Assembly (NCBI GenBank): GCA_036365515.1
Contig: CM070873.1
Location: forward strand, 212,521,376-212,585,375
Direction of reading: 5' to 3'
DNA length: 64,000 nt
Source of the DNA: Torymus aiolomorphi
Taxonomy: Eukaryota > Arthropoda > Insecta > Hymenoptera > Torymidae
Both the position numbers and the translations under genes were made by a program. Under the pieces are notes generated by a model. The model ran no database searches and was not told where the DNA came from. It saw only the letters and a list, made by a program, of their open reading frames with translations. This document shows positions 18,893 through 30,974 of this stretch, in pieces. Every line of letters begins with the position of its first letter. Positions within the stretch are counted from its first letter, which is position 1.

Positions 18893-19893
18893 GATTAAAT
18901 AAATAAAAATTTTTTTTGTTCATCAACAGCTTTTTTATTTGCAGACCTCTCCTTTACACCAACTCCCTATTTCCACCCCCAACTTATTACGAACATACAC
19001 ACACACACACACGCGCAAACACAAACACACACACACACACACAAACAAACACACACACACACACACGGTCTATACAGCGAGAGGGCCCGCTCCAGCACTC
19101 TATGGGACTTTATGGCGTAGAGCCTATAGCCAAAGGTCTCTCCCACCACCACCACCACCACGACGAGTCGGGACATATACGGCGGCACGCGCCTGGTAGG
19201 TATAGCGGCATGGCGTCATGGCGGGGGCGGTAAGTGGGCCGTTATTTATGGGTAATAATCCGACCCATTGTTTATCATTATTATCTTGTGTTCACACCTG
19301 CTAATGACTTTGTCACACTTGGGACCCATACACACAGCACGCGGTCTATACAGCGAGAGGTCTTTATGGCGTAGCGCGTATAGCCAAAGGTCTCTCCCCC
19401 ACCATCCCCGAGTTGAGGCATATACGCCGGCATGCGCCGGGCTGGTATAGCGGCATAGCGTCATGGCGCGAGCGATAAGTAGGACATTATTTATGGGGTA
19501 ATAATTCTGTTCACACTTGGGGCCCAGACACACAGCACACGGTCTGTACAGCGAGAGGCCTAGCACCCTACGGGTCTTTATGGCGTAGCGCGGACAGCCA
19601 AAGCGCTCGCCCCCCACCACCTCGAGTCAAGGCATATACGGCAACACACGTAGGGCATGTATAGCGGCATGACGTCATGGCGGGTGCCATAAGTGGGCCA
19701 TTATTTATGGGGTAATAAATCACCCCCCATTGTTTACACTAATTAGCTTGTGGCCACACTTGCTACTGTAAACACTTGGGTTAATGAATTTGTCACACTT
19801 GGGGACCCATACACGCCGCACAGCGGGGTGCCACATGGCCCCTACACACCGCACCGCGGGGGGCCGTCTCGCTATACCGGTCCCCTTACTACT
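18893..19893 (-). repeat. right terminal inverted repeat of Polinton 1
   Basis: Reverse complement of the left TIR, with the same inner module, CA tract (instead of TG), three G/C-rich subrepeats and the outer sequence that ends CCGGTCCCCTTACTACT. Point differences and indels between the two TIRs show that they have aged apart. Confidence 0.9.
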
Positions 19894-19899
19894 ATTACA
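19894..19899. other. target site duplication, right (ATTACA)
   Basis: Second copy of ATTACA, directly after the last base of the right TIR. Confidence 0.9.
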
Positions 19900-20210
19900 C
19901 TGTAATACTAAGCCAGAACCTGGTTATAATAGTATATAATTATTGAATGTCAGTGTTATTGTATCTGTGTAGAATGCAGAAGAACGATGTAATAATAATT
20001 TGGCAAAAAAACAAGAGCAAATGGATGCATAAGAGTGTTTTGTGAAAAAAGTTAGTATCAGGTGCTGTTACGTAAGGGTAGTTAAGATGAGAGCTCAACT
20101 TCTTGGCAAACTTTGAGTCGCATTTCGTAAAGGCTAGAAGATCAGATGATTTCAGTGAATATAGTAAAAAAAGACATGAGAGAGAGAAATAGAGATAGAG
20201 AAATATAAAT

Positions 20211-21028
20211 ATGTTGCAGTACGTTTATTATAACATAATCTCTACTCTATCTATCTAGTTTTTTTTAAAGTTTTATGCAGATATATAGAGAGAATCATTT
20301 TTATTTTATATGAGTAGGTTGTAGCTAGAATATCTCAACAAATTGGAAGAGATTCAGATAAGTAGCAAACTTTTATTAGAAATTATCTTATTAATATAAA
20401 ATATAAAAGTTCTTGTTACTTTGGGAAATCTTTTTTTATATTACACAGTATTAGCACGTAAGGATTATTTTGACAAGTATACATCATTCAACAAATACAT
20501 AACTTTTAATCCATTTACAAGTTCTTGGTTTAAAAATGTTTCCGGAAGTAAAAATCATCATCTTCTAAAAAAATTTGTGAAGTATTTGTGATAGCTGACA
20601 ACATTTAAAATAAGGAGGATGTTCACTTATTAAAACCCGGAAATAGTGAGTTTGATATTTTATTACATATATACTAAGAGTGTAATAATATGCATACATG
20701 TGCATACTTGTGTAAATTTTTCTTGTTAGATTGTGTTATCATATTATTATGCATTGCAGCGATCAAAAGATTACGTTCAAGTCTGTCAAAGCACGCAACC
20801 TCCTGTAGTAGAGGCAGAAATAATGTGGCAGATATCTCACTAGCAGAGCCTCGTTCTACTTCATAGTGTTTCAATTATCAATGCTTTACTGGCCCTATGA
20901 TTTCTAAAGGTAAATTAGTAATTCTTCCAAAGGCAACTCGTCCAAAATTGGCCCAGGACTTGTGACTTTAGCTATGAAGGCGATTATATCCATCTGTCGG
21001 ATCTAGAAGTGCAAGAATCTTAGAATTA
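20211..21028 (+). repeat. duplicated segment A, uninterrupted copy
   Basis: Parallels 3300-4724 without the foldback element and without Polinton 1. Past its end it continues with ATAATTATTGAATGTCAG, the sequence that also follows the right side of Polinton 1 (about 19937). It therefore works as an approximate empty-site reference. No gene seen in 19900-21200. Confidence 0.75.
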
Positions 21029-21199
21029 TATAATTATTGAATGTCAGTGTTATTGTATCTGTGTAGAATGCAGAAGAACGATGTAATAATAAACATAAAA
21101 ACACACTAAAAATTTATGAAGTTCATTGCATATCAATGCGTCAAAGAATGGATTATACCATGAATTTGAATAATAGTGACATTAAGTAGTGACATTAAC

Positions 21200-22790
21200 C
21201 TACAACTAAGATGTTTTGGCGGTATTGCACAGGAAGTGCAAGAAAAGTATTATGAATATAAAAGAAATTAGTTTTATTAGAATACAAGTTTTCAAAAATT
21301 AGTTCTTCAAAATAAAATTAGAAAATTGTGATTTTAATAGAAGGGATGATCTACCTAGTTGGAAATGATATTAGAGCTGGTGAAGTTTTTTGAAGATTCA
21401 TGTAACAAGCTCAGCCTATGATTTTTTTTGAGGGATTGTTGGAAACTCTATAATAACAAATAACGTAGTGATATGCCCAATACATTGCAAAGCTAATGTT
21501 GTTTGGCCATATGTTGGTGGTAGAAAAACCTACTTTTGCATATTATACAACTGCCTGAGGAAATAGAAATCTACAAGTGTCATCTATAAGAAAATAATGT
21601 AGAAATATCCTGATTTCATTCTCCAATTCGGATACATTCAATAGATCTTCAAAATGTGACAAAAGCTGTTGGGAGCTACAACTAAGATGTTTTAGACGGT
21701 ATTGCACAGAAAGTGCGAAAAAAATATTATAAAAATGAATGAATTAATTTTATTAGAATACAAATTTTTAAAAATTAGTTCTTCAAAATAAAATAAGTAA
21801 ATTGTGATTTTAGAAGGAGAAATCATCTATCTAGTTGGAGATCATATTAGAGCTGGTAAAGTTTTTTGAAGACTCATGGAACAAGCTCAACCTGTGCTTT
21901 TCTCGAGGGATTGTTGGAAATTCTCTAATAACAAAGAACGTAGTGATCTGCCTGATACATTACAAAGCTAATGTTGTTTGACTATATGTTGGCGGTAGAA
22001 AAACCTACTTTTGCATATTATAAACAACTGCCTGAAGAAATGTAAATCTACAAGCGTGACCTACAATAAAATAATGTAGAAATATCCTGATTTCATTCTC
22101 CAATTCGTATACATTCAATATGATGTGATATTTTAAGCAATTAAATAATTTAAGTATCCGTTTAAATTACCCGCGGTCTATTGTAACGTTTATTGAATCA
22201 AGTAGTATAACTGATTATGTAATAAGTTCCAACTTTTGTATCTAACGACTTTTAGACTCTCTGACATGGACTTCCGACGCGAAGCGTACTAGACGCAATG
22301 TCCAGTCAAGAGTACATCTCTCTCAGTGTCACTAGTACTTTTAAATAAAACCACAGTTACTTTACAAGAACCTTTTTATTTATACGCGCTCCATCTCCAC
22401 AACCTTTAAATTCCATCAGGTTATGGGCCCAGTACACATCGATGGATCTTCAAAATGTGACAAAAGCTGTTGGGAGCTACAACTAAGATGTTTTAGACGG
22501 TATTGCACAGAAAGTGCGAAAAAAGTATTATGAAAATGAAAGAATTAGTTTGATTATAACACAAGTTTTTAAAAATTAGTTCTTCAAAATAAAATAAGAA
22601 AATTGTCATTTTAATAGAAGAGATCATCTATCTAGTTCAAAATCTAATTAGAGCTGGTGAAGTTTTTTGAAGACTCATGGAACAAGCTCAGCCTGTGCTT
22701 TTCTCGAGGGATTGTTGGAAACTCTCTAACAACAAATAACGTAGTGATCTGCCCGATACATTTCAAAGCTAATGTTGTTTGACCTCTTCT
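21200..22790 (+). repeat. ~475-bp repeat family, three direct copies
   Basis: The word ACTAAGATGTTTT begins units at about 21204, 21681 and 22480. Each continues with GGTATTGCACAG, a CTAGTTGGA box, GAGGGATTGTTGGAAA and, in the first two, a GTAGAAAAACCTACTTTTGC segment. Inverted copies flank Polinton 2 (53132-53767). Non-coding. Confidence 0.8.
22124..22432 (+). mobile_element. Copia-type LTR plus primer-binding site, truncated
   Basis: A TGTGATATTTTAAG...CCATCA unit of about 295 bp with an AATAAA signal (about 22345), followed directly by GGTTATGGGCCCAG (22419-22432). That is the primer-binding site type of Ty1/Copia elements that prime from an initiator-Met tRNA fragment. The flanking repeat is uninterrupted at about 53480, so everything from 22121 to 22444 was inserted. 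No gag-pol follows: only a remnant. Confidence 0.65.
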
Positions 22791-23708
22791 TGAGGGATTG
22801 TTGGAAACTCTCCAATAACAAATAACGTAGTTATCTGCCAGATAAAAATATATTATTGTATTGTTAAAAAGTGTAATAAAATATTTTGTGTAATAAAAAT
22901 CTACATAGTTTTATACTTAACAAACATTATTTACTAAACTCTCCCACCCTCTCTTTCTTCCGCCCCTCTCTCTCTCCCTCTGTACCCTCTGTTTTATATA
23001 CTTAACAAACATTATTTATAATGTACTTTTACTCTTAAAAAGTTGTGAAATCTCTCTAAAAAATTTTTTTACAAAAGTAAAAACTTATAGGCAAGAATAA
23101 GTTTGGTTACTATTCTACATAGTTTTATACTTAACAAACATTATTTACTAAACTCTCCCACCCTCTCTTTCTTTCCCCTCTCTCTCTCCCTCTGTACCAA
23201 AAACTTCAATGAGAGCTTAAATATTTTTTCAAAACAATCAACACGTTCTTAAAAAACTAATTTTTTAAATATATTCTAACAACACAATTTGTCTATAGTC
23301 CTTTTATTTATTCTGATCTCATCTATTCAATAAGCACTCTCTACAAATGGTAATAATTTTTTTTCATGACTGTACAAATAATCATATTGTTAATAAAATT
23401 TTCTACGAAAGTATAAAATAAGGCAAGTATAGAAGTTTTTTCTGTATAATCTATAAAATAATATTTTTGATTTTTAAAAGAAGTCAAATAAATACTATAG
23501 TAAAAAAGTCTTTTATTTCTTTGAGTCAATGTATACTCAACAAATTATATGTAAGTACATTCAAATTGTTTACTGCAAATCAAACAAACGAAAGTTGTGA
23601 AATCAATTATCGATAGTCAAGTAATACAAACCATTCTCCGAAAAACTGTATGACTATGTTCTCAGAAATGTATTCAAATTTCTTCATTCTTCTATACAAA
23701 TTAAACAC
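22775..23708. repeat. inverted copy of the Polinton 2 left flank, with the empty target site
   Basis: The reverse complement matches 41138-41927. The junction word (reverse complement: CAAGAAGAGGTCAAACAAC) reads straight through, showing the sequence before Polinton 2 inserted at GTCAAA. A CT-rich patch with TTTATACTTAACAAACATT is duplicated within 22910-23190. No gene seen in 22800-24012. Confidence 0.8.
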
Positions 23709-24012
23709 AAGAAAGTACTGAAATCAATTAATTATAGTCAAGTACCGGCCATAAGAACTTTTCGTACCTCGCATGTAAAATTATATTTTACGCCCACGTT
23801 GTAACTTTAAAATTATTCAGCCAGCGAGCATAAAGTGCTACATAACGCCAAAGAGGCCCAATAGCTCACACAGCTCCTACAAAACTTTATAGTACTTACG
23901 TACTTTACGCTCGTGTGGGCGAAAATTATTTTAATTATATAACTATGATGCTTTCGTTTTATTTATAAAATTCATAAGAATTTTTTCAGGTATTTACGAA
24001 AAGTCAAAGCCT

Positions 24013-24725
24013 CCCTAGTGAAAAAAATTTAATGCTCATAACAGTTGATATCTGCAGCTATCAGAAAAAAACTGAAGAAAATGGAAGAAAACAGAAATTA
24101 ACTGCAGAAAAATGTCGGAATTGAGACAAAGACAACAGTAATCTTCAGTTTTTATCAGTTTTCTTCAGTTTGTATCAGTTTTCAACAGTTATCTACAGTT
24201 ATTTGCAATTATAAACAGTTTTATTCAGTTATCAACAGTTATGTTCTGTTTTCGGAAAAGCAAGCGACTTTAAGAAGTGAAGAAATCAGTAAAAAACTGA
24301 AAATAACAGTTTTATTATGAATAAAACTGAAGACAACAGTTATACACGGATGAAAACTGTTTATAAATGTAATAAAAATATTGGAAAATTTTGCTATATA
24401 CAACTTAATTCGATACTTGAACATAACAGTTAATAATTGAAGAAAACTGATAATAACTATTAATAAACGAAGAAAACAGTTTTAAACTGTTTAAAAGTGA
24501 AGACAATTTTGAAGAAAAGTGAAGAAAAATGAACAAAACAATTTTTTTTTAATTTTTTTGCGATTGGAATTTGAACATAACAGTTAATAACTGAAAATAA
24601 CTGATGAAAACTACAGATAGCTGTTGTCTTTGTCTCAATTCCGACCTTTTTCTGCAGTTATCTGCAGTGAATAACTGTTTTCTTCAGTTTTATTCAATTG
24701 TCTTCACTATTTTTTTTTGCTAGGG
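24013..24725. mobile_element. foldback/MITE-like element, copy 2
   Basis: Same CCCTAG...CTAGGG ends and interior as copy 1 at 3529-4222, flanked here by CT on both sides. Compared with copy 1 it has small indels, including an extra TTTGTATCAG-type unit. Confidence 0.8.
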
Positions 24726-24781
24726 CTATATAAAAAAATTACATAGTTACCAACACATCAATATTTTTCATTATTCCACCT

Positions 24782-25607
24782 CAATTTTGAACTTTCTATA
24801 ATATTACGCATCTAGGAAGGACAAGAGAAGTCTAGAGCTACTCTAGCAGGGGTGGTCATCCGATCTCCCGTACATACTTGGCGGGCCCGACGGTTTGCAG
24901 TTACATGGGCTACTTAAATGTAGAATACTAAATTTTTGCATAAATTCATTAACAATATTTATACCTATAAGTGCACCATAAATAATTACATGGCTCTAAT
25001 TTTTAATTGATGCCGTTAAGTACAACATATCCGTACATTTGCAGAATCATGATTTATATTTCATTACTAAACATATTTTTCCTTGTGTCCGTCCTTTTTA
25101 AACGAGAATAAAATAAAAAATTCATATAAATTTATAGGCTGCTCAAAGGTCCTTTACATATATATTTTATTAACCGTTTTATAAGCAACATATTTTATAT
25201 CCTTTTCCCCCGTGTAAATATCATATAAGATCTCATATGAGAATTTCAGACAGCGCATATCTCGTATGAGATCTTATATGCGATGTCATATGCAATTTTA
25301 CCTATTACGGGATCTCATATGAGATCTCATATGATATTTTCACGCGGGTGTGTACTTTCTATTTAAAAACAGAGTGATAGATTCATAGATCAGTAGTTAA
25401 TATGTAGAAGCAACTCATTTATACATTTTATCTGATCTTTAAACATATGAATATTTATATGAAAATGACCATGCCTTACACCTTGAATTGCAAACCGTCG
25501 GGCCCGCCAAGTATGTACGGGAGATCGGAGGACCACCCCTGCTAGAGTAGCTCTAGACTTCTCTTGTCCTTCCTAGATGCGTAATATTATAGAAAGTTCA
25601 AAATTGA
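24782..25607. mobile_element. MITE-like element with ~119-bp TIRs
   Basis: 24782-24900 and 25489-25607 are inverted repeats (TCAATTTTGAAC at the outer end, GGCGGGCCCGACGG at the inner end) with very few differences. The interior is AT-rich, with a palindromic cluster of CATATGAGATC words at about 25205-25345. No ORF. Confidence 0.75.
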
Positions 25608-26297
25608 CTGGGGATCCCATGGGGGAACCTGTATGGGATCCCCGGAGAGTTGATGAAAATTAGTTTGCACACAATTTATTTAAATTAAGTATTATTTAGT
25701 CATGCATTAAATATTGTATAATAATAAATTTTCGGATTCCATTTTATGCTTTATTAGATAACAAATTTTTAGTTCCCATTGTAAAGGGGATATCAAAAAC
25801 AAGGCAAGCCTTGCAATTCGGACTCTTCGTAAAGAGTCATTGGCACGTTTGAATTACACGGCTTATATACTCTCGGCCATCCCGTGCATCCACAGAAAGC
25901 ACTACCGAAGTGCCACATAGCGGATAAATAGACGAAGCTTCTTTACCGAGAGCCGCCCATTACAAGTTCTCCTTTGTTGCCGCTATGCTGCGCTTCGGTA
26001 GTGCTTTCTGTGGATACACGGGATGGCCGAGAGTATATAAGCCGTGTAATTCAAACGTGCAAATGACTCTTTACGAAGAGTCCGAATTACAAGGCTTGCC
26101 TTGTTTTTGATATCCCCTTTACAATGGAGACTAAAAATTTGTTATCTAATAAAGCATAAAATGGTATCCGAAAATTTATTATACAATATTTAATGCATTA
26201 CTAAACAATACATAATTTAAATAAATTGTGTGCAAACTAATTTTCATCAACTTTCCGGGGATCCCATACAGGTCCCCACAGGGATCCCCAGTCAATT
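25602..26297. mobile_element. palindromic element with ~305-bp arms
   Basis: Arms 25602-25911 and 25991-26297 are inverted repeats starting AATTGACTGGGGATCCC. The loop of about 79 bases is itself partly self-complementary. It abuts, and by a few bases overlaps, the right TIR of the preceding element, which suggests nested insertion. Just beyond, 26296-26405 has repeated GGGAAAC / GGGAACT words. Confidence 0.8.
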
Positions 26298-26393
26298 AGC
26301 CAGATGGTTTCCCATGTGGGAAACCACGTGGGAACTCATTGGGAAACGCTTATGGGAACTCTTGTAAGAACCCATGTGGGTACACATTTGGGT

Positions 26394-26987
26394 TTACACA
26401 AGGGTTTTTTCAGTAGGGAATTGTCTATTTTTTAATTGAACAAAATCATTACGTGAACGTACATTAATTTTTCTTGCCGAGGTAAATAAACATCTTTCAT
26501 ACACCATTTTCAAAAATATTTTTGATGACCTTGAAATGCTAAAATTTTGGACATAATGTGTTTCAACGATTATCTCATTTCCAAAGTATGTATGAGCAGC
26601 GGTTTTCACCATATTTTTACAATTTTTCGAAACTAAATTTTCACAGTATTCAATTACAACTTCTGAGCAATTCGGATAAACAATTTTTTCTAATTTTTGA
26701 ATAAATCTGTGAATATTTACATGCCTTACTACTTGTAAAATTACGTCATTAGCAGCATGTATAGCTTGTAATAATTTGCAGTTAGCCGATTCGAGTACAA
26801 AGGCCGAATGGGCCCATAGCGGTCCCCAATTTGCAATACTTTTGGGTATATGTAACATTTGATGAACGTTATGCCTCATGGCTTTCAAAGTATACAGAGA
26901 TTCAACTTCAGATACAAACCTATGAATAATTGCATCAACATGATTTAATTGATCATATATGATGTCTGTTTGTAAACAAATGTACAA
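26394..26987 (-). pseudogene. transposon-encoded DUF4218-like protein fragment
   Basis: A 197-codon open frame with the motif MRHNVHQMLHIPKSIANWGP followed by LWAHSAFVLESANCKLLQ. This matches the DUF4218-type domain that accompanies CACTA-like (Tnp2) transposase genes in plants and many animal relatives. The catalytic transposase domain is not in the window, the C-terminus runs into repeat sequence, and no TIR pair could be assigned. I infer a truncated remnant. Confidence 0.55.
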
Positions 26988-27039
26988 ATAATGACCAGTG
27001 CTTGAGGCGTTCTTTACTTAGTGGAAATCTACTTAATAG

Positions 27040-27540
27040 GGGTAAACTATCCCTGTTAAAAAAAAATCAGCTAAAAAAAAATAGCTAAAAAAACAGCTAA
27101 AAAATATAGCTATATCGACCTGAAATACAGCTGTATTTCGTCGAATATTTAGTTGTATTTTTTATCTGAAAATTTAGTTAAATTTTTAGCTATAAATCTA
27201 AGTAAACGATTACGACCTATTAACAACTGGAAATTTAGCTAAAATTTTTAGCTGTAAATCCACCTGTTAACAACTGGAAATTTAGCTAAAATCCATCTAT
27301 GAATAACTGGAAATCCAGTTATATATTTAGTGGCATGGAAATTTCCAGCTAGTAATAGGTAAAAATTTAATTAATTTTTCACTTGTAAATACACCTATAA
27401 ATTTATTATTGAATGGAAATATAGGTAGATTGAAAGGTGAAAATATAGCTATATTTTTTAGCTACAAATAGAGCTATATTTTATTCTCGATTTGGCCATA
27501 TTTTTTAGCTGTAAATCAATGTATTAATATGGATTGGATT
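27040..27540. repeat. AGCTAAAA-type low-complexity repeat
   Basis: Irregular repetition of TAGCTAAAA, TTTAGCTATAAAT and AACTGGAAATTTAGCTAAA words in both orientations. No gene seen. Confidence 0.6.
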
Positions 27541-27664
27541 GTTAATTTCATTTTATGCTAATAATAACAAAATTTACAGATCATATCTGTTTAACATAGG
27601 TATATTGAAAAAGATATATTTATATACATAATTTTACTATTTAAAACTAAAATAGTACATTTCG

Positions 27665-28300
27665 ACATGGGTGGGGAAGTCGATTATTTAGCTGGTGTGA
27701 CTTTTTGCACGAGCGAAGCGAGTGCGAAAAAGTCACACCACCTAAATAATCGACTTACGCACTAGTTTCGAACGGTATTTTATACCACGAGCGCCGAGAA
27801 ATCATATCAAAGTTGTGATTTTGAGGTTAGAGTGGTATAAAGAACTTTTATAGCACGGTTTGACCAAAGCCCGCACTTTAGTCACGCCTACCCGTGACTA
27901 AAGTAGTCCTTTTTTGCACCGTGTTTATCACACTCGGTACGCTCGTGCGCTAACCTCACGGTGCAAAAAAGGACTACTTTGGGCACGGATAGGCGTGACA
28001 GCGGGTTTTGGGCAGGCAGTGCTATAAAATAGTATACTATACTCGTGACTTAGTGGCTCTTTATTGCACGCGGCGTTTAGCACCCTCGCTGCGCTCGGGC
28101 ACTAACCTCACGCCGTGCCAAAAAGAGCCACTTTAGTCACACGTATCGTAATATACTATTATAGCACTGTGTGACCTAAATCCGCACTTAAGTCATGCCT
28201 ATCCGTGGCTTAAGTAACCCATTATTGCACGGCATTTAACGCTAACTTCACACCATGCAAAAATGAATATACTTATGTCACAGACATAAATAACCAAGAG
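27665..28300. repeat. cluster of GC-rich hairpins with CTTCGCTCG-like cores
   Basis: At least four hairpins lie in a row (about 27680-27775, 27895-27985, 28045-28145, 28160-28270). Each has a stem such as GTGACTTTTTGCAC or CGTGCAAAAAGG around a core like GAGCGAAGCGAG or CGCTGCGCTCGGGC. The spacers repeat ATAGTATACTATA and GCACTTAAGTCA words. A related single copy is at about 28465-28615. Non-coding. Confidence 0.65.
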
Positions 28301-28615
28301 AGGGTACGAGAAGGTACTTTGGGATATGCTTATTGACATTTAAAAGAATAAACAAAAATAAATAATATTCTATAAATAATGCAAGCATGACAAAATAATG
28401 AAAACGATGATAATAATGCTTCCCAATTTCAGGTTAGTTTTAACGAACATCGGAACGACAATAGTACATTTCGACACTGGAGCGAAGCTCGTGCGAAAAG
28501 TCACATGAAGTAAATAATCAACTTCCGCACTCGTTTCGAACGGTATTTTATACCACGAGCGCCGAAAAATCATACCAAAGTTGTGATTTTGAGGTTAGAG
28601 TGGTATAAATAACCT

Positions 28616-29005
28616 ACTTATACATTTTTTAAATATTCGATTAAAAATGTTCATTTTATTTTGCCATATATTTTTTTCATTCAATTTTTCATTTTTATTA
28701 ATTAAAAAATATTTTAATGAAATTTAAAAAAAAAAAATTGGAATTAGTCTTATTTTTTGATAAAATAAAGTATAAAATCTTTTTATTAACTAAAAATTTT
28801 AATCATTTTTTGAAAATGACAAAAAAAAATGTAATAAATGTTATTATATAATGTTACAAGAACATGTATTAAATAATGTAACAATAAAATTTAATTAGGA
28901 ACATTTATTAAAATTCAAATAAATATTTTTATACATTTAAATACTTAATCTATAATATAAAAATAATAAGAAACAGTTCTGGTTATAATTGGAAATGCAA
29001 TTACA
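28616..29005. other. AT-rich, nothing recognised
   Basis: Runs of A, T and ATTTTT words only; this may include the 3' untranslated end of the leftward Crypton gene. Confidence 0.5.
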
Positions 29006-30589
29006 TTATAACTCAGTTTCTGTCTGTACAGCTTTGTTTATCATGTCACAATCATGGAATACAAATGGTCTATGAGAATCATTTATTATAACCTTACAAT
29101 TTTGAAAAACAAAAGTATTTTTTACATTCTTATGCGGAGACTCTACATATAATCCACAATCCGGGTGATAATAAACTGCAATACTGGGTATTTGACTGGA
29201 TGCGGATGAAGTTTCAAATGCACTATCTGTTTGAACAGCAACATTTCTTACTTTTATTTCATCTGCTTGGTTCTGATTAGCTTGATTACATGTAGGCAAA
29301 GTTTTATAATTAGAATCCATCAGAACCTTTCCATTTGGTTTCTGCAGTTCGACTTCATTTTGATTTATTTTAGTTCTATGACTGGAATTTACAGAAACAA
29401 CATTTCTATTTTTGTAAGGTATGAAAAGATTTGCTCCTTGTATTATTGGCTTCGATGTAGATGGAATGGTAATAGTTTCAGAAGTTTGTGCTAAATTATC
29501 TGAATCGATCACTATATCAGGAACCTCATTGACAACTTTTACTTTTTTATTTAATTGTATGCCACTACCAATTTGTTGGCATATTCTTTTTTTGTTGTTT
29601 AAAGAATCTGCTATATAACCAGAGGCAACTGTACCAGACTTCCATCCTCCATGTCTCTGTAGTGTAGTTAAGTTAGCACCCGCATCAACTAAAAGTGTTG
29701 CAGAGGTTCTGCGGAAACTGTGTCCAGTATACTCATTCGCATCAGGCAAATTTAAAAATAGTGCTATAGTTTTTGGCATCGAAGCAAATTTATTAATACC
29801 AATTGGTTGTTGAATACACTTTCCTTTTGTGTATCTCAAAAAAAATTGTCTGTCGAACAAGCTTCTGGTCTCGCTTGCATATATTTTAAACAGATATCAC
29901 ATAAGTTATCTACAATTGTAAAAGACCTTGGTACATAATTTTTAGTTTTGATAACTTTAATAAAAAGTACTCTGTCATCCAATTGTTTAACATCACTGAC
30001 TTTTAGATTAGCTAATTCTCCTCTTCTCAGCGCACCAGCAATACCAAAAATGAGAGCTACCTATAAAATATTATTAAAACTAAATAACTATTCAAATAAA
30101 TAAATAAATAAAAATTAATTAATAATTTGAAATATACATATAAACTATATTTACCTTTTCATTAAGATATATATCATCAGGGGCTTCATTCAGAAATTTA
30201 GATATATTTTCTTGTGTAAAAACTTTTGACTTTTTGGCTCTATATGCTACACATTTTTTCTTTAAAAAAACTAACAATTTTTTGTAAGTGCCCATGTCAA
30301 TTTGGTTATACGCATTCATTGTACACTTTAACATTGAATATGTAGTCCACAAACTTGATGGTGTATATTTTTCCGCAATCTCAGCAAAGTAAGCGAAAAA
30401 AACATCTTCGCAAAAAAAATTACAACCCTTTTCTTTGCGCCATTTCTTGAATGCATTATAACATGCTGTGCATAATCTTTTGGATTTATCTGGTAATAGA
30501 TTCAAAGATATATTTTTAGCTGCTTCTCTTATTTCATTTGGTACAATATCACCACACTCATCATCACTAGAACTTTCACAAGTACTCAT
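29006..30589 (-). pseudogene. Crypton-type tyrosine recombinase, two exons, frameshifted
   Basis: Exon 1 (30589-30155) starts MSTCESSSDDE and encodes the helical core-binding half; it ends at donor AAAG|GTAAAT. Exon 2 starts at 30060 after acceptor TTTTATAG and is in phase. It holds the catalytic Arg in GALRRGEL (30025-30027), then GHSFRRT (H-x-x-R), RHGGWKS (His/Trp) and the candidate nucleophile Tyr in VASGYIADS. Together these are the tyrosine-recombinase set of Crypton DNA transposons. A run of eight A on the plus strand (29838-29845) puts a one-base shift between the Arg box and the HxxR box, so the reference sequence cannot be translated through. The last ~180 residues are low-complexity with no known domain. 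Sequencing error in the homopolymer is possible. Confidence 0.8.
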
Positions 30590-30974
30590 TATGATTATTC
30601 ACAGAATCTGAGCAACCAATTCAGACGTTCATGAACAGATTCAAACCTGCATGGATCGCAAGCACATGACTCGCAAAGACAGTGTGCTCCCCGTATAAGG
30701 GCAGCACCTACATATAGAGGCAGATTGCAGCGCGATGGTCTAAACGGTCAATGACAAAGAACATACTGCGTCATAATGAGGATTGAAGGAAATGTGAACA
30801 AGCGCTATACTATTTCGTTCATCGTTTCTATATTCGATTTTCATATGTATACAACGAAAACATATAGGAACGGAACGATGCCCATTACCCTCATTCCTTA
30901 TGCCTATTGTCAAATTATAAACCTTTAAAAATAGGAAATAAATAAAAATAGGCACGATTTCATAAATTAAGAAA

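Larger units (their letters stand above)
4731..19893. mobile_element. Polinton/Maverick (adintovirus-like) element 1, complete ends
   Basis: A 15,163-bp element with ~1-kb TIRs beginning AGTAGTAAGGGGACCGG, a 5'-AG start, a 6-bp target duplication and a Polinton gene set (capsid, penton, adenain-like protease, polymerase B, integrase tail). It lies inside duplicated segment A; the paralogue at about 21.0 kb runs through without it, though that copy is about 50 bp shorter at the junction. The internal sequence is visibly richer in G+C than the flanks. Breaks in protease, penton and polymerase, loss of the integrase core and no visible packaging ATPase mean it cannot move or package on its own. 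Confidence 0.93.
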
